From Cladochytrium replicatum (Eukaryota > Chytridiomycota > Chytridiomycetes > Cladochytriales > Cladochytriaceae): DNA of 64,000 nucleotides. Below the pieces are notes generated by a model. The model saw only the letters and a program-made list of their open reading frames with translations. It was not told the origin of the DNA and made no database searches. A program made the translations under genes and the position numbers. The stretch spans positions 99,875 to 163,874 of the forward strand of contig JAHLKD010000116.1 in NCBI GenBank assembly GCA_025526935.1, in the 5' to 3' direction. How positions within the stretch are numbered: position 1 is the first letter of the stretch; every line of letters begins with the position of its first letter. Below, piece by piece: positions 42,503-52,000 of the stretch.

Positions 42503-43867
42503 ATGGAGCTCGCTTCACCCATTTTTAAAAATCAGCTCTTGCAAGAAAACCGCTCTCATCCTGAAGCTAGTGGCTCAAATGGTCCGCTTGGAGGAAACCA
42601 GAGAGTTGCTAGCTCGGTTCCTAGGCTTACAGAGACTCAGCTCGCGAATCTGCGACTCAGTCATTCAGAAGAGTCGCTTGTGAGTCCTTCTCAGATCAGA
42701 CCGGCGATCAGAGAAGATATTGATCCGTGCCATCCGCCCACTGTTAATGCATTAACACGGGGCTCGAGATTCACTGAAACCCACGGGAGAAGCAGCAGCG
42801 AAAGCGATTTGATTAGTGTGATCGATCACAGGTTGAGTCATCTCTGCATCGGAGCAAACGGGCGCTACGCGGATAACCCACCTGCTTACACTGGCGTGCA
42901 TCTTGTGGAGCTGGTTTCGGCGACGAGCACATCGGCATCTGTGGATGGAACTGTCGTGTCGCCAGCTGGACAGAGACGACGTAGGCCCGGGAAGACTAAG
43001 GAACGCAGCGCGGTTTTCGTGAACCGTGATCTTATCATGTACGTGCTGGAGGCTAGGAAGGTTGTGGGCATGCCCCATAAGGCTGAAGGTGGAGCGGTGG
43101 ACGCACCTCAGCAACGCGGCGGGGTTGGCTTCGGGCACTTTAGACGGTTCAGTGCGAGTCCATGGTGCGAGTCTTCAAGAACACCAACTCAGGGCTCACC
43201 TTCGACAACGTTACCCGTTCCAACGCCAGATCCCGATCCTCTGGGTGCAAATTCCCTCGTGCGATTTATGATCCCTGATCGACAGGACTACGAGTCGTTC
43301 GTGGAAAGAAACTGTCATGATTTTGTCGTTTTGTCGCCTGTTATCATGGACGAATTGACTGGATATCCCGTTCTCATCGGGGCACATCGAGAACATTCGA
43401 GATATCCTGATCTGATCAGCCCATCAGCTGGATCTCCTTTGCATCGATGGAGTGTCGGAGTTGCGCGCATAAGTAGCCCCGCAACATCGTCTCCCTTGCC
43501 CACTTCGTCAACAACGCCAGATCTCCTCACTACCGCTGAAACCGCAAAGCGATTATTGGAGACACGGGATGCAGCGACGGCGATATCCCTCATACTGGGT
43601 CCAGCCTATTCTGGATCACGAGCAGTGGTGAACCCAGCAATGGTCGTGAAAATTCGAGAGCCAACAAGGACGTGTCTTCCAGAACCGGATTCTGTGAAGC
43701 GCAACGGTGTGCGATTCGGAAAGGCGTGCGTAAGCACCATCGTAACTCTGAATGCCATAATTTCCGGAAGAGGAGGGCCCCAGACAGTTGGACATTATGT
43801 TGAATTGGAAGTACTAGCTCCAGTCAGGGAGATAGTCAGGCGATTCGATGCCCGGGCCTTTGATTAG
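42503..43867 (+). CDS. Unknown 454-residue protein
   Basis: A single open exon; the ATG at 42503 is the first in frame, since the frame upstream opens with GTG. The first half is Ser/Arg-rich and low in structure (SESDLISVIDHRLSHL, RRRRPGKTKER). The second half looks folded, with DRQDYESFVERNCHDFVVLS, a Pro/Ser-rich gap and TAISLILGPAYSGSRAVVN. No catalytic or binding motif is recognised. Codon use resembles neighbouring genes. The start lies 269 bp from that of the divergent WSC-like gene, so they may share a promoter. Confidence 0.6.
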   Translation: MELASPIFKNQLLQENRSHPEASGSNGPLGGNQRVASSVPRLTETQLANLRLSHSEESLVSPSQIRPAIREDIDPCHPPTVNALTRGSRFTETHGRSSSESDLISVIDHRLSHLCIGANGRYADNPPAYTGVHLVELVSATSTSASVDGTVVSPAGQRRRRPGKTKERSAVFVNRDLIMYVLEARKVVGMPHKAEGGAVDAPQQRGGVGFGHFRRFSASPWCESSRTPTQGSPSTTLPVPTPDPDPLGANSLVRFMIPDRQDYESFVERNCHDFVVLSPVIMDELTGYPVLIGAHREHSRYPDLISPSAGSPLHRWSVGVARISSPATSSPLPTSSTTPDLLTTAETAKRLLETRDAATAISLILGPAYSGSRAVVNPAMVVKIREPTRTCLPEPDSVKRNGVRFGKACVSTIVTLNAIISGRGGPQTVGHYVELEVLAPVREIVRRFDARAFD

Positions 43868-44032
43868 CTTTACCTTCAAATTTAGGAGACATTCCAGCAC
43901 TTCTGTTTGACTCGCAATCTTTTGCTGTGGGGTCCCACATAGTTATTAAATGTGCAGAGAATAACATGGGATCCACATTCGACAAGAATCGATATAAGTT
44001 AATATTCAAACAGTCAATTGAAAAATGTAGTT

Positions 44033-45205
44033 TCAATCATTATCGGCTTTAGCGGCTGCCTTCGCCTTCTGCCGCTCCAGGTATCGAGCCCGAGCGTCAC
44101 TGACCGCACCTTCATCCGCCTTCTTCGCCATCTGCTTCCGTACCCTATCCTCCTCCTCCTCCCTCGCTCTCCGTTGCTTCTCCCTCATGTCCATACGCTG
44201 CTTTTCAACATGTATCGCAGCCGTTCTCGTGCTCTCCTCAAGCTGCTTCCGCCGCCTCTCCTTTTCTGCCGCTTCTCTTTTCACTTTCTCGGCTTGTTGA
44301 GCCCTGGCCTCCTCTTCCTCCCGCTTCCTGCTGGCTTCGGCCTCTTCTCTCCTCCGCCTCTCAAACTCCATTACTTTGAGTTTGTGCGAGGAAAGATTGA
44401 GCCCTGCTGAGAGGAGCTGGCGGTGATCGACGACCTCGTTGGAGTCGTTCAAGACGACACCGGTTTTGTTGGATGCGATGTTTTTGAGAGTTTCATCGCG
44501 TTCACGGTCCGCTTCTTCAAGGACTCGGAGATATTCTGCGTCCACTGTTTCTTTTGGATCAAAGACAGATTTGGAGGTTTGTTCGAGCAAGTTTTTGTAG
44601 AATAGGGTTGGGTCTTCACCACGCTTCCTGGCATCTTCGGCTGTGGGCGGCAAAAAGGCGATTCATTTGTCAGAAAATAAAGTTGAAGGTATAAAAAGCA
44701 CGAGACTCTCACCTTCTTTCCGTTCCTCCTCTTCCTCGAGTCGCTTGAGCTCCTTCTGCCTCTCGAGGAAGGCAGACGTCACAAACTTCTCCTTATCTGC
44801 AAACTGATCTTCTCCCTCCAATTCCCTCTCTCTTTGAGCCATCCGCTCTTTCGCTCTCTCCAAGTTAAGTTTCCTAGCTTTTGCCGTTTCCACAATCTTA
44901 TCCATGTATCTCGCCTTCTTTCCTCCATCGCCTTGAACTCCCTCTCTTGCCAACTTCCGTGCCCTCTCCTCACGCTTCAAGTCGTCGTAGACACCATCGT
45001 AATCGAACACCGAAGGATCCTCAGCCGCCAATTCCGCATGTTGCCTTGCAGCTTGTGCTGCTTTCATGGTCTGCACCTTGATGAGCTCCTCCTGGACCAC
45101 ATCCCTGACCCCCACCGCACTCCCATCGTCGTCGTCGTCCTGGTCCCTCAGCACCCTCCTCCTCGGTGCAATTGGCTTCTTCGGCACCAGGCCAAAACGC
45201 TTCAT
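44033..45205 (-). CDS. Nuclear speckle splicing regulator NSRP1 homologue
   Basis: Exons 45205-44713 and 44640-44033 joined across a 72-bp intron give 366 residues. The start MKRFGLVPKK is typical of NSRP1 (CCDC55). The conserved block follows: EDPSVFDYDGVYDDLK (about 70), KARYMDKIVETAKARK, REREL-EGEDQFADKEKFVTSAF (about 135-150). The C-terminal half is one long, highly charged coiled coil (RRREEAEASRKREEEEARAQ). In animals the protein binds RNA and influences splice-site choice; the fungal role is presumed similar and nuclear. Confidence 0.85.
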
Positions 45206-45255
45206 TTATTGCTGTGCCACAGCATAGGGCCGTCCCTCCATGCGAATGGTAGGGT

Positions 45256-45730
45256 GTGTGCGAAGATGAAGATAGGAGGTTGATTGTTAGTGGATCGAAC
45301 GAGCAGGGAGAACTGGGAATCTATGCTGTCGACAAGAGCGATCGTCTCACGTCGAGGGGCTCGCTCATTTTTCGTGAAATTTTGCATCCGGACTGGCTCA
45401 GTTGGACGCCGCAGCTTGCAGGTGGCAGCACTCTGTCGTATTGGACGCTTCTTGGGTTGTTTATACTTTTGGAAATAATTCTTACGGACAACTCGGACGT
45501 CATTCAGCGACGTCGATGTCTTGTGTCCCCCCAAAAGTCCTTGGTGTTGGATACCGAGGGATAAGGGCCACGGACACTGTGGCTAGAATACTTTGGTATT
45601 TTGGCTCAGTGGATGAAAATGCCGGAGCAATAACTCAGACCGATCGCTATGGCGTGCACCCAAGTGGAGCTATCGTGCTACTACTCAGCTGCACTCCACC
45701 TTTAAAATCTGACACACAATGGCAATGACT
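45256..45730 (+). pseudogene. RCC1-repeat protein remnant
   Basis: Plus-strand text in shifting frames shows RCC1-type repeats: SGSNEQGELGI (about 45,290), WQHSVVLDASWVVYTFGNNS then YGQLGR (about 45,425-45,500) and PPKVLG. A frame change is needed near 45,400, and no repeats are found after 45,560. RCC1 proteins form a seven-bladed propeller; at most two blades are present, so this is a broken fragment. Confidence 0.7.
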
Positions 45731-45944
45731 TCTACAACGCCTAGTGAAAATTTGGAATGCTGGATGACAAAAGTAATTGGTGAACGTGTCAGAATCCAAC
45801 CTCCCACCGCTTCTGCTTGCAGTGGTAAGGCGTTTTAGCTGTACTTTAGCTAGCACAACAGCTCCAGCTTCCGTCTCTTGGCCCAGTTGAGTATGGCGTG
45901 ATGATAAAGCAAAATTCCCTTGTTCCACAGAAGCACTCTGTGGC

Positions 45945-46120
45945 TAATACAAATCAAAGCTGGGATTGCCTAACCAGGAAGACTGTAGTGTGTGAGAGTT
46001 TAGTTTATTCCAGTTTCTCCTTTTATTACCTGTGGTGTGTGTGTTTGGCCACTGTATCAAATAACAAGCCACTCCCCACACTAAATATTCCCACACAGAA
46101 ATTCACACACACTACCAATG
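45945..46120 (+). repeat. Dispersed repeat B, copy 2
   Basis: Partner of 36926-37040. This copy continues with a TG-rich stretch and then ATATTCCCACACA, also present in the first copy. Confidence 0.65.
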
Positions 46121-46159
46121 ACAATAAAGAGAATAAAATAGCATGGCAAGTTCTTAGAA

Positions 46160-47253
46160 AAGGGAGAAGAGGGTCAGAATAACTGTGGTGCAAGAGAGAA
46201 TAATAGTCACGGAATGCTGAACGAGCCTACTACGCAACAAAGCAATCTCAGGGGGCAGATGAGTGGTCGCTGGTGCTCTACGACGAGGTGTTGGTGGTCC
46301 CAATGTCAGAACTGCTGCTGCCTCAACAAAATCAATTATAATCTGAAATGCGGAATCAATTGCTCCCTGGGCCACTGCACGAGAAAGAGAAGTCCCCACA
46401 GGGACCTGAAGTGGTTCCAATGCTGCTGTTAGCGCCTCTGATGTTGGAGGAAGCAGAATCTTAGCAGTTTCTCTGTGCGACTTACAAATAACTTCACTTT
46501 AGCAGGCAGAGATTCCAAGAAGGTAGAGGAGGATGCACAGTGGCCTGAGGATCTGGGCCAGCTAAAGAAAATGAACAGGTCACTGCAAATGGTCTGAAGA
46601 TGGGGAGCCATAGACTGGGGTTGATCATGCACTAAATAAGACGAAGCTGTCACATAAGTAGAAGCAAAAAACAAATCAATAATTGAACTCCCTAAGTGAG
46701 AACAAAAAGTTGGGTGACGAGCTGAAGAAGAAGCTGGGACAACCAATGAAAGTGAGTGGGCTGTAAAAAAAGGAAGAAGTGCTCTGGCACGGGCATTAGT
46801 AACATGATCACCAGTGCTCTGAGTTCTAAAATTGAAGTCACCCATCAAAACTACTGGTGTATCCGAATTCGAAACAAATTGAGGAAAATCAGATAATGCA
46901 CCCAAACAGTCTTCCGCAGTCCAACGTGGGGGAAAATAAAATCCACCAATCACGACCTGACGAAACCTAAACCACGAACCAAACCCAGAAGGAACTGATA
47001 CAATCAACCTAAATTGATAAGTACTGCAAAGATGTGGGTTAATAAGAAGAGCAACACCAGATGCCAAAGGAGCGTCTGGTGGAGGACGAGAATCAAACAA
47101 CAAATACTCAGAAGAAATACTGTCTAAAGTTAACTGGTGAGTTTCTGTTAAAACTAAAAAATCAAGCTGATGAGTAACAAGCCAAGCAAGTAAATCTGAA
47201 AAATCCAGAGGCAAACCTCTACAGTTGAAGGTTCCAGAACGAAAAGTCCACAT
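46160..47253 (-). mobile_element. LINE ORF2 fragment with AP-endonuclease domain
   Basis: The ATG at 47253 opens a frame to 46429. Its start, FNCRGLPLDFSDLLAWLVTH, and the blocks LVLTETH, GVALLI and VLMGDFNFR are those of the endonuclease/exonuclease/phosphatase domain of non-LTR retrotransposons. After one frame change near 46,440 the linker continues (TPRRRAPATTHLPPEIALLR) to about 46,160. The reverse transcriptase that should follow is absent. Loss of the 3' part is the reverse of the usual 5' truncation of LINEs, so later rearrangement is likely. Confidence 0.85.
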
Positions 47254-47744
47254 TAATTGCGAGATCTAGGTTCAGAACGCGAAGAACGGGCTAAAGAAAC
47301 AGTAGCTTCAAAGTCTGCAGCAGGAAGATTAGAACGAAGATAATGAAAAACTGCAGGATCATGAGTAATTCGCAAGAGGTGAGCAAATCTTTTGTGAACA
47401 GCCTTTGCTGCAGCAACTTGACGTTGCTCAAGTGATTGAACAGACCCAGAACGAAGCTGCCCAGGGTCAAAAAGATCAACGGGCACCTCATCACCTGGAA
47501 AAATGTCCTTGCGGAGCTTGTCAGCACAGTCAGAAGTACAAATAAACTCAGCCGTGTTACGCCCAATAAAACTAATATGGCGAATGTCACGGGAAAATTG
47601 AGGGTTTCCAGAAATTCGATTAATCAGAGTGCGGAGCTGATTAAGTGGCTGACGACTAATTTCCTTAAACCTCACAGTAGCAAAACCAGCAGCACGATCA
47701 CGAACAGGCTGAGGAGGATTGATCAAAATTGGTGACTCAGCCGT
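47253..47744 (-). mobile_element. LINE ORF1 3' part
   Basis: The frame ends with TAA at 47255-47253 and is open up to about 47,745, with no ATG near the top, so the 5' end is missing. It encodes a basic, nucleic-acid-binding-like product (FKEISRQPLNQLRTLINRIS, RQVAAAKAVHKRFAHLLRI). Stop and the next start overlap as TAATG, giving coupled reading of ORF2. No zinc knuckle remains in the preserved part. Confidence 0.65.
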
Positions 47745-47930
47745 AAGGTTCGGCGGGTCCGGGTCGGGTCCGGGTTTCAGTGGCGACCCGCACCAAACCC
47801 TTTGGGTCGCGTCGTGTTTGTCTGGGGACCCGCCGGGTCACTGACGGGTACAAAGGGAATACCCGGACCCGAAGTGGTTGAAACCCGTACCCGACCCTGA
47901 CCCGCCGGGTTTTTGCTGCCCAGGAGAGGA
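47745..47930 (-). repeat. GGGTC/GACCC-rich module, copy 2
   Basis: GGGTC words dominate the left part and GACCC words the right part, so it can fold on itself. It lies just beyond the 3' end of the coiled-coil gene and matches 36755-36920 in the inverted orientation. Confidence 0.8.
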
Positions 47931-48043
47931 TTGATGGAATTTTGAGTTAGACCACGGATATTTACATGAACACTTTGTGTCTGTGTGGACAGTGTGTATT
48001 TTAGAAACACTATCGTAAAAAGAAACAAAACTCCACTGAGCAA

Positions 48044-48289
48044 TCACAAGTTGATAGGTGGAACAGCCCAAATCAGCTTCTGTATCTGGTTCATATCATC
48101 AGAGTCCCATCCACTACTGGTTACGTCCTTCGCCAACCCAGTCCTGATGAACCGATCAATGTCGTCATTTGAAAGCATGAAATCCTTGGCTAAACCTGTC
48201 TTCCAAGGTTTCCAATCCACCTCAGGGAGCGTTATGGACGAAAGATGCCCGATGTATGCCGTCCAGAACCTTAGCCACTCAGAAGGATA
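48044..48289 (-). pseudogene. Coiled-coil repeat-family gene, C-terminal part (split by copia)
   Basis: The last 80 codons, read on the minus strand from 48284 to TGA at 48046-48044, contain SEWLRFWTAYIGHL, DIDRFIRTGLAKDV and IWAVPPINL at the end. The remaining 5' part is at 53847-55288, on the far side of the copia element. Counting the target duplication once, the two parts add to 1683 bases, 561 codons, without a stop. The gene was intact until the insertion. Confidence 0.85.
48285..48289. repeat. Target-site duplication (left)
   Basis: GGATA directly before the left LTR; repeated after the right LTR. Confidence 0.9.
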
Positions 48290-48460
48290 TGTTGAGTATT
48301 GTTTCGTTCATAAAAGTTTTCCTTCTTTGTTTTTACTTTCAAAAAGAAAAAGTACGGCTGAGGATAACAACAGGATTATTGTTGATCCTCAGAATCGAAC
48401 TTGCGACATGATGTTGAATGGCTTGTGGTTTAACCCACGACGCTAGCTTTGCTGTTTTCC

Positions 48461-48756
48461 ACATAGTGGCTCAGTCGGTACGAATGCGACTTTTCGAAGC
48501 TACACTCCGCGGTTCGAATCCTATAGGGGACTGGATTCGAATTTCCTACGAAATATATCTCTCGCAATATCGTGTCACGTGCAAGTACCGCGCCACACCT
48601 CCTTCGATTCGCCATTGCCTTCGCTCCTCTTTCCTACGGCTCGCACGGCTCCCCAAGTACTGAAGATTCCAAATCTTGGTTGAAGTACACGTGGGTGACA
48701 TGTACTGATTAAGCATTGTCAATACATGTTATAACATTCAAAAAAAAAAAAAATCC
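48461..48756 (+). mobile_element. tRNA-derived SINE inserted in the left LTR
   Basis: These 296 bp are absent from the right LTR. They begin with an RNA polymerase III box A (TGGCTCAGTCGG, 48467-48478) and a box B (GGTTCGAATCC, 48511-48521). The spacing is tRNA-like. They end in a run of 13-14 A. At the right end TCC repeats the bases before the insertion, so a very short target duplication is possible. The head resembles a tRNA; the body of about 200 bp matches nothing else I could see in this window. Confidence 0.85.
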
Positions 48757-48940
48757 AAAAGTTTTATTTCTGTTTCTATTTCGGCTTTATGTTCTTCGAC
48801 GAAAACTTCAAAAGCCAGCGTTCCAGAAAATTCCGGATCACCAGCAAACTTGAAGGGGACTTACCAAAGGAGGAAGGAGAGCGCCGCCGCTGACGTGGCA
48901 AGGACAAATTAAGGGAGGCTTTGTTGGGAATGGGAGAACC

Positions 48941-48947
48941 TATAAAA
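48941..48947 (+). promoter_or_regulatory. TATA box in the left LTR
   Basis: TATAAAA, 77 bp before the end of the LTR; also present in the right LTR. Confidence 0.6.
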
Positions 48948-49023
48948 GGTGTGAGTCTTAAGCTTCCAATATATCGAACAAGTACCTCTTATCTGATCTT
49001 ACCTGCCTACGACGAAATTCTAC

Positions 49024-52000
49024 ATGGTAGCAGTGGATTCTCACTCTTCCCAACAACAACCGAAACCAACGGCGCTCATGACCCGCAAAGCTCAGGATGA
49101 CAATCTCTTCGTCTTTGACGGAGAGAATTATCATACCTGGCGACTCCGCATGGTGGCCTATCTCGAGGGCAAGGAGCTCTGGACAGTTGTCGACAAGGGA
49201 CCAAATCCTGACCCACGACTGCGAACTGGTTTTGACGAGACTAGCAATGCTGGCAAGGCCGAAATCGCCGCCCATGAAGAAAGTGTTCTGGATGATCGCA
49301 AGGCCCGATCCAAGATCATCGGGAAGCTCAGCAACGTCGTACTTTCGCTTGTCACCAGCGCGAACACCGCAAAGGCGATGCTCGTAGCCCTCGATCAGAT
49401 GTACCAGCGCCAGGCCAACGTCAACAGGATCACACTCCGACGCGAGCTAATGGGGAAAAAGATGAGTACCGGGTCTGATCTTAAGACCCACATCTCGGAA
49501 CTTGCCATGATTGTCCAGAGACTGACCGCTATTGGTGATTCCATTTCCCCAGACCAGCACATCATCTACCTGCTCAGCTCCCTCCCTCCGGAATTCGATA
49601 CTGTGATTGCCACAATTGACGTTGAGGATGACACCCGCCGAAAGGACTACCAATATGTTGTCGGCCGACTTCTCGACGACGAAAGCAAACGACGAAGTCG
49701 CGAAAACGAGGAAGGTAACAGTCGAGATCAAGCTTATCAGACCTCCGGCGGCAACCAACGACTTTGCTGGAACTGTAGCCAGCCAGGCCACTTCGCTGCC
49801 AACTGTCCTAACCAGACCTCGAGTTTGGGTGGTTCAAATCAAGGCTCTGGAAACGGACGAGGTGGTAGCGGAGGTCGAGGAGGTCTAGGTGGCGGACGAG
49901 GTACTGGAAGAGGCGGTCGAGGTCGAGGGAGCGGCGGTAGAGGACGCGGTCGAGGAAATGGAGGATCCAACCGCGGTGGCGGAAGAAGCGGTGGGCACGC
50001 AAACGAAGTAACGCTACCTGCGATTGCGTTCATGGCTTCGGAGAGATTCTCTGATCGATCTTCTAAGTGGTTCTTCGACACTGGGGCTTCGCACCACCTG
50101 TGCAACGATCAAAGGGCGTTCATCGAGTTGCGGAAGATTACTCCGATTGAGATCGACACCGCAAATGCTGGATCAGGACTCAAGGTTGTCGGGATCGGAA
50201 GAGTTCGATTGCTGGTATCAGTTGGAGGGCGGGAGAGGGAGGTGATCCTTAGTGAAGTGTACTTCGCTCCGAACCTGTCTGACAACTTGGTATCATGGAA
50301 TCGACTCATAGAACACCGTCTCAAGCTCTACAGTGCTGGCAAGAAGATCCAGATCGGTCGCAACAATGAGATAGTCATGGAGTTCACACAAGATAAGACT
50401 TGCAACTTGTTTGCACTTGATCTGTCCCGATCGATCGCCAGGGTGGCACGACGTAACGACGCAACAGCGGATCTCATCACTTGGCATAGAAGGTTCGGAC
50501 ACGCTGGATTCAATCGGATCGAGGAGGCCCAGAAGCTAGTTGAAGGAATGGAGATCGATGGAACTGAGAGGTTGGACCCTTGTCCGACCTGTGTGAAAGC
50601 TACGTTGACCAGAACTAGCTTTCCACGGATCAAGGACATTGACGTTAATTCCCATAGCACCCTCTACATCGATCTCCAAGGACCAATAAAGCCGCCCACC
50701 TACGGAGGTGCAATCTATGCCGCGGTCGCAGCACACAGGAACTCTGGAGTCCTGGTTGTACGCCCCCTGAAAACCAAGGATCTGGCATTCGAGTTCAGTC
50801 AAGATGCCGTGCGAGAGATAGGACTCCTTACTGGCAAGGAGGTCCAAGTAGTTGTCACCGACAACGCAAAAGAGTTGATTTCACAAAAGTACGAGGCATG
50901 GGCACGGAAGCGCGGCATTCAACATCACACTACCATGCCGTACACCCCGATGCAGAATGGACCTGTTGAGCGAGCAAATCGGACCCTCCAAAATCTTACA
51001 CGAGCTATGTTAAATGAGGCAGGGGCAAACAGCAAGCTATGGGGCGAGGCGATGGTAACAGCATGTTACCTAAACAACCGGCTCCCGCACAAGATCGGCA
51101 AGACGAGTATTACGCCATTGGAGGCTGCGACAGGCAGAAAACCAAACGTCAGCAAACTGCGGACCTGGGGATGCGTGGCATACGTGCACGATCCCCTCCC
51201 ATCGAGCAAGCTAGCGGATCGAGCGATCCCAGGAATCTTCGTTGGATACGAAGCATTCGGATTTCGTGTCTGGGACCCGAAAAGGAAAGTAATGATGAGA
51301 AGCAAGTCGGTGGTGTTTGATGAGAAGCATACCTGGAATGAGCGAGCCCTTACTGATGCCCTTGAACTGGTCTCTTTCGAAAACCTCCCCCAACACAGAG
51401 ACTCGGCAAAACCGCTCAAACACACCGACTTGGCCAGCAACAACAGCGACAGCGATGACAGCAGCTATAGAGATAGCGACAGCGACGACAGTGAGGGGGA
51501 GGTCGAGACCAATTCAAGGGACAAGGACACGGAATCGGAGGACGACGAAGTAGAGGTGCAAGATCCTGGGCTATTGAAGCGGAAACCCAGCACTAGTAAG
51601 ATTCCTGTGCGCCGAGGAAGCCGAGAGAAAAGGCCAGTCGAACGGTATGGCTTTGAGAAGGTGAAACAAGACGGATCGGCACGAGTAGCCTCGAAAAGGA
51701 AGGTGATCTTGCACACGGAACCAAGGACGTATGAGGAAGCCATGGCGAGCCTGGAGAAGGACGACTGGACGGCTGCCATGCAAGAGGAGATCCTTGCGCA
51801 TCGCGAGAACTCAACGTGGCGACTTGTACCGAGGCCTGCAGGGCGAAACATCATCAAGTCAGGCTGGGTATATCGCTACAAGACGAACGCCGAGGGGAAG
51901 ATGGTTCGGCACAAGGCGCGGTTCATTGCGAAAGGATATTCGCAACGCGAGGGAGAGGACTTTGATGAGACGTTTTCTCCGGTGGCTCGAAAACAAACTG

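Larger units (their letters stand above)
48290..49024 (+). repeat. Left LTR (with nested SINE)
   Basis: 735 bp, equal to the 439-bp right LTR plus a 296-bp insert. It carries TATAAAA at 48941-48947, a fair promoter for the element transcript. Confidence 0.93.

Noticed and set aside
48350-48450. tRNA-like box B in reverse orientation inside both copia LTRs (GAATCGAAC)
   Set aside because: No matching box A or foldable tRNA stems could be made; taken as chance similarity.
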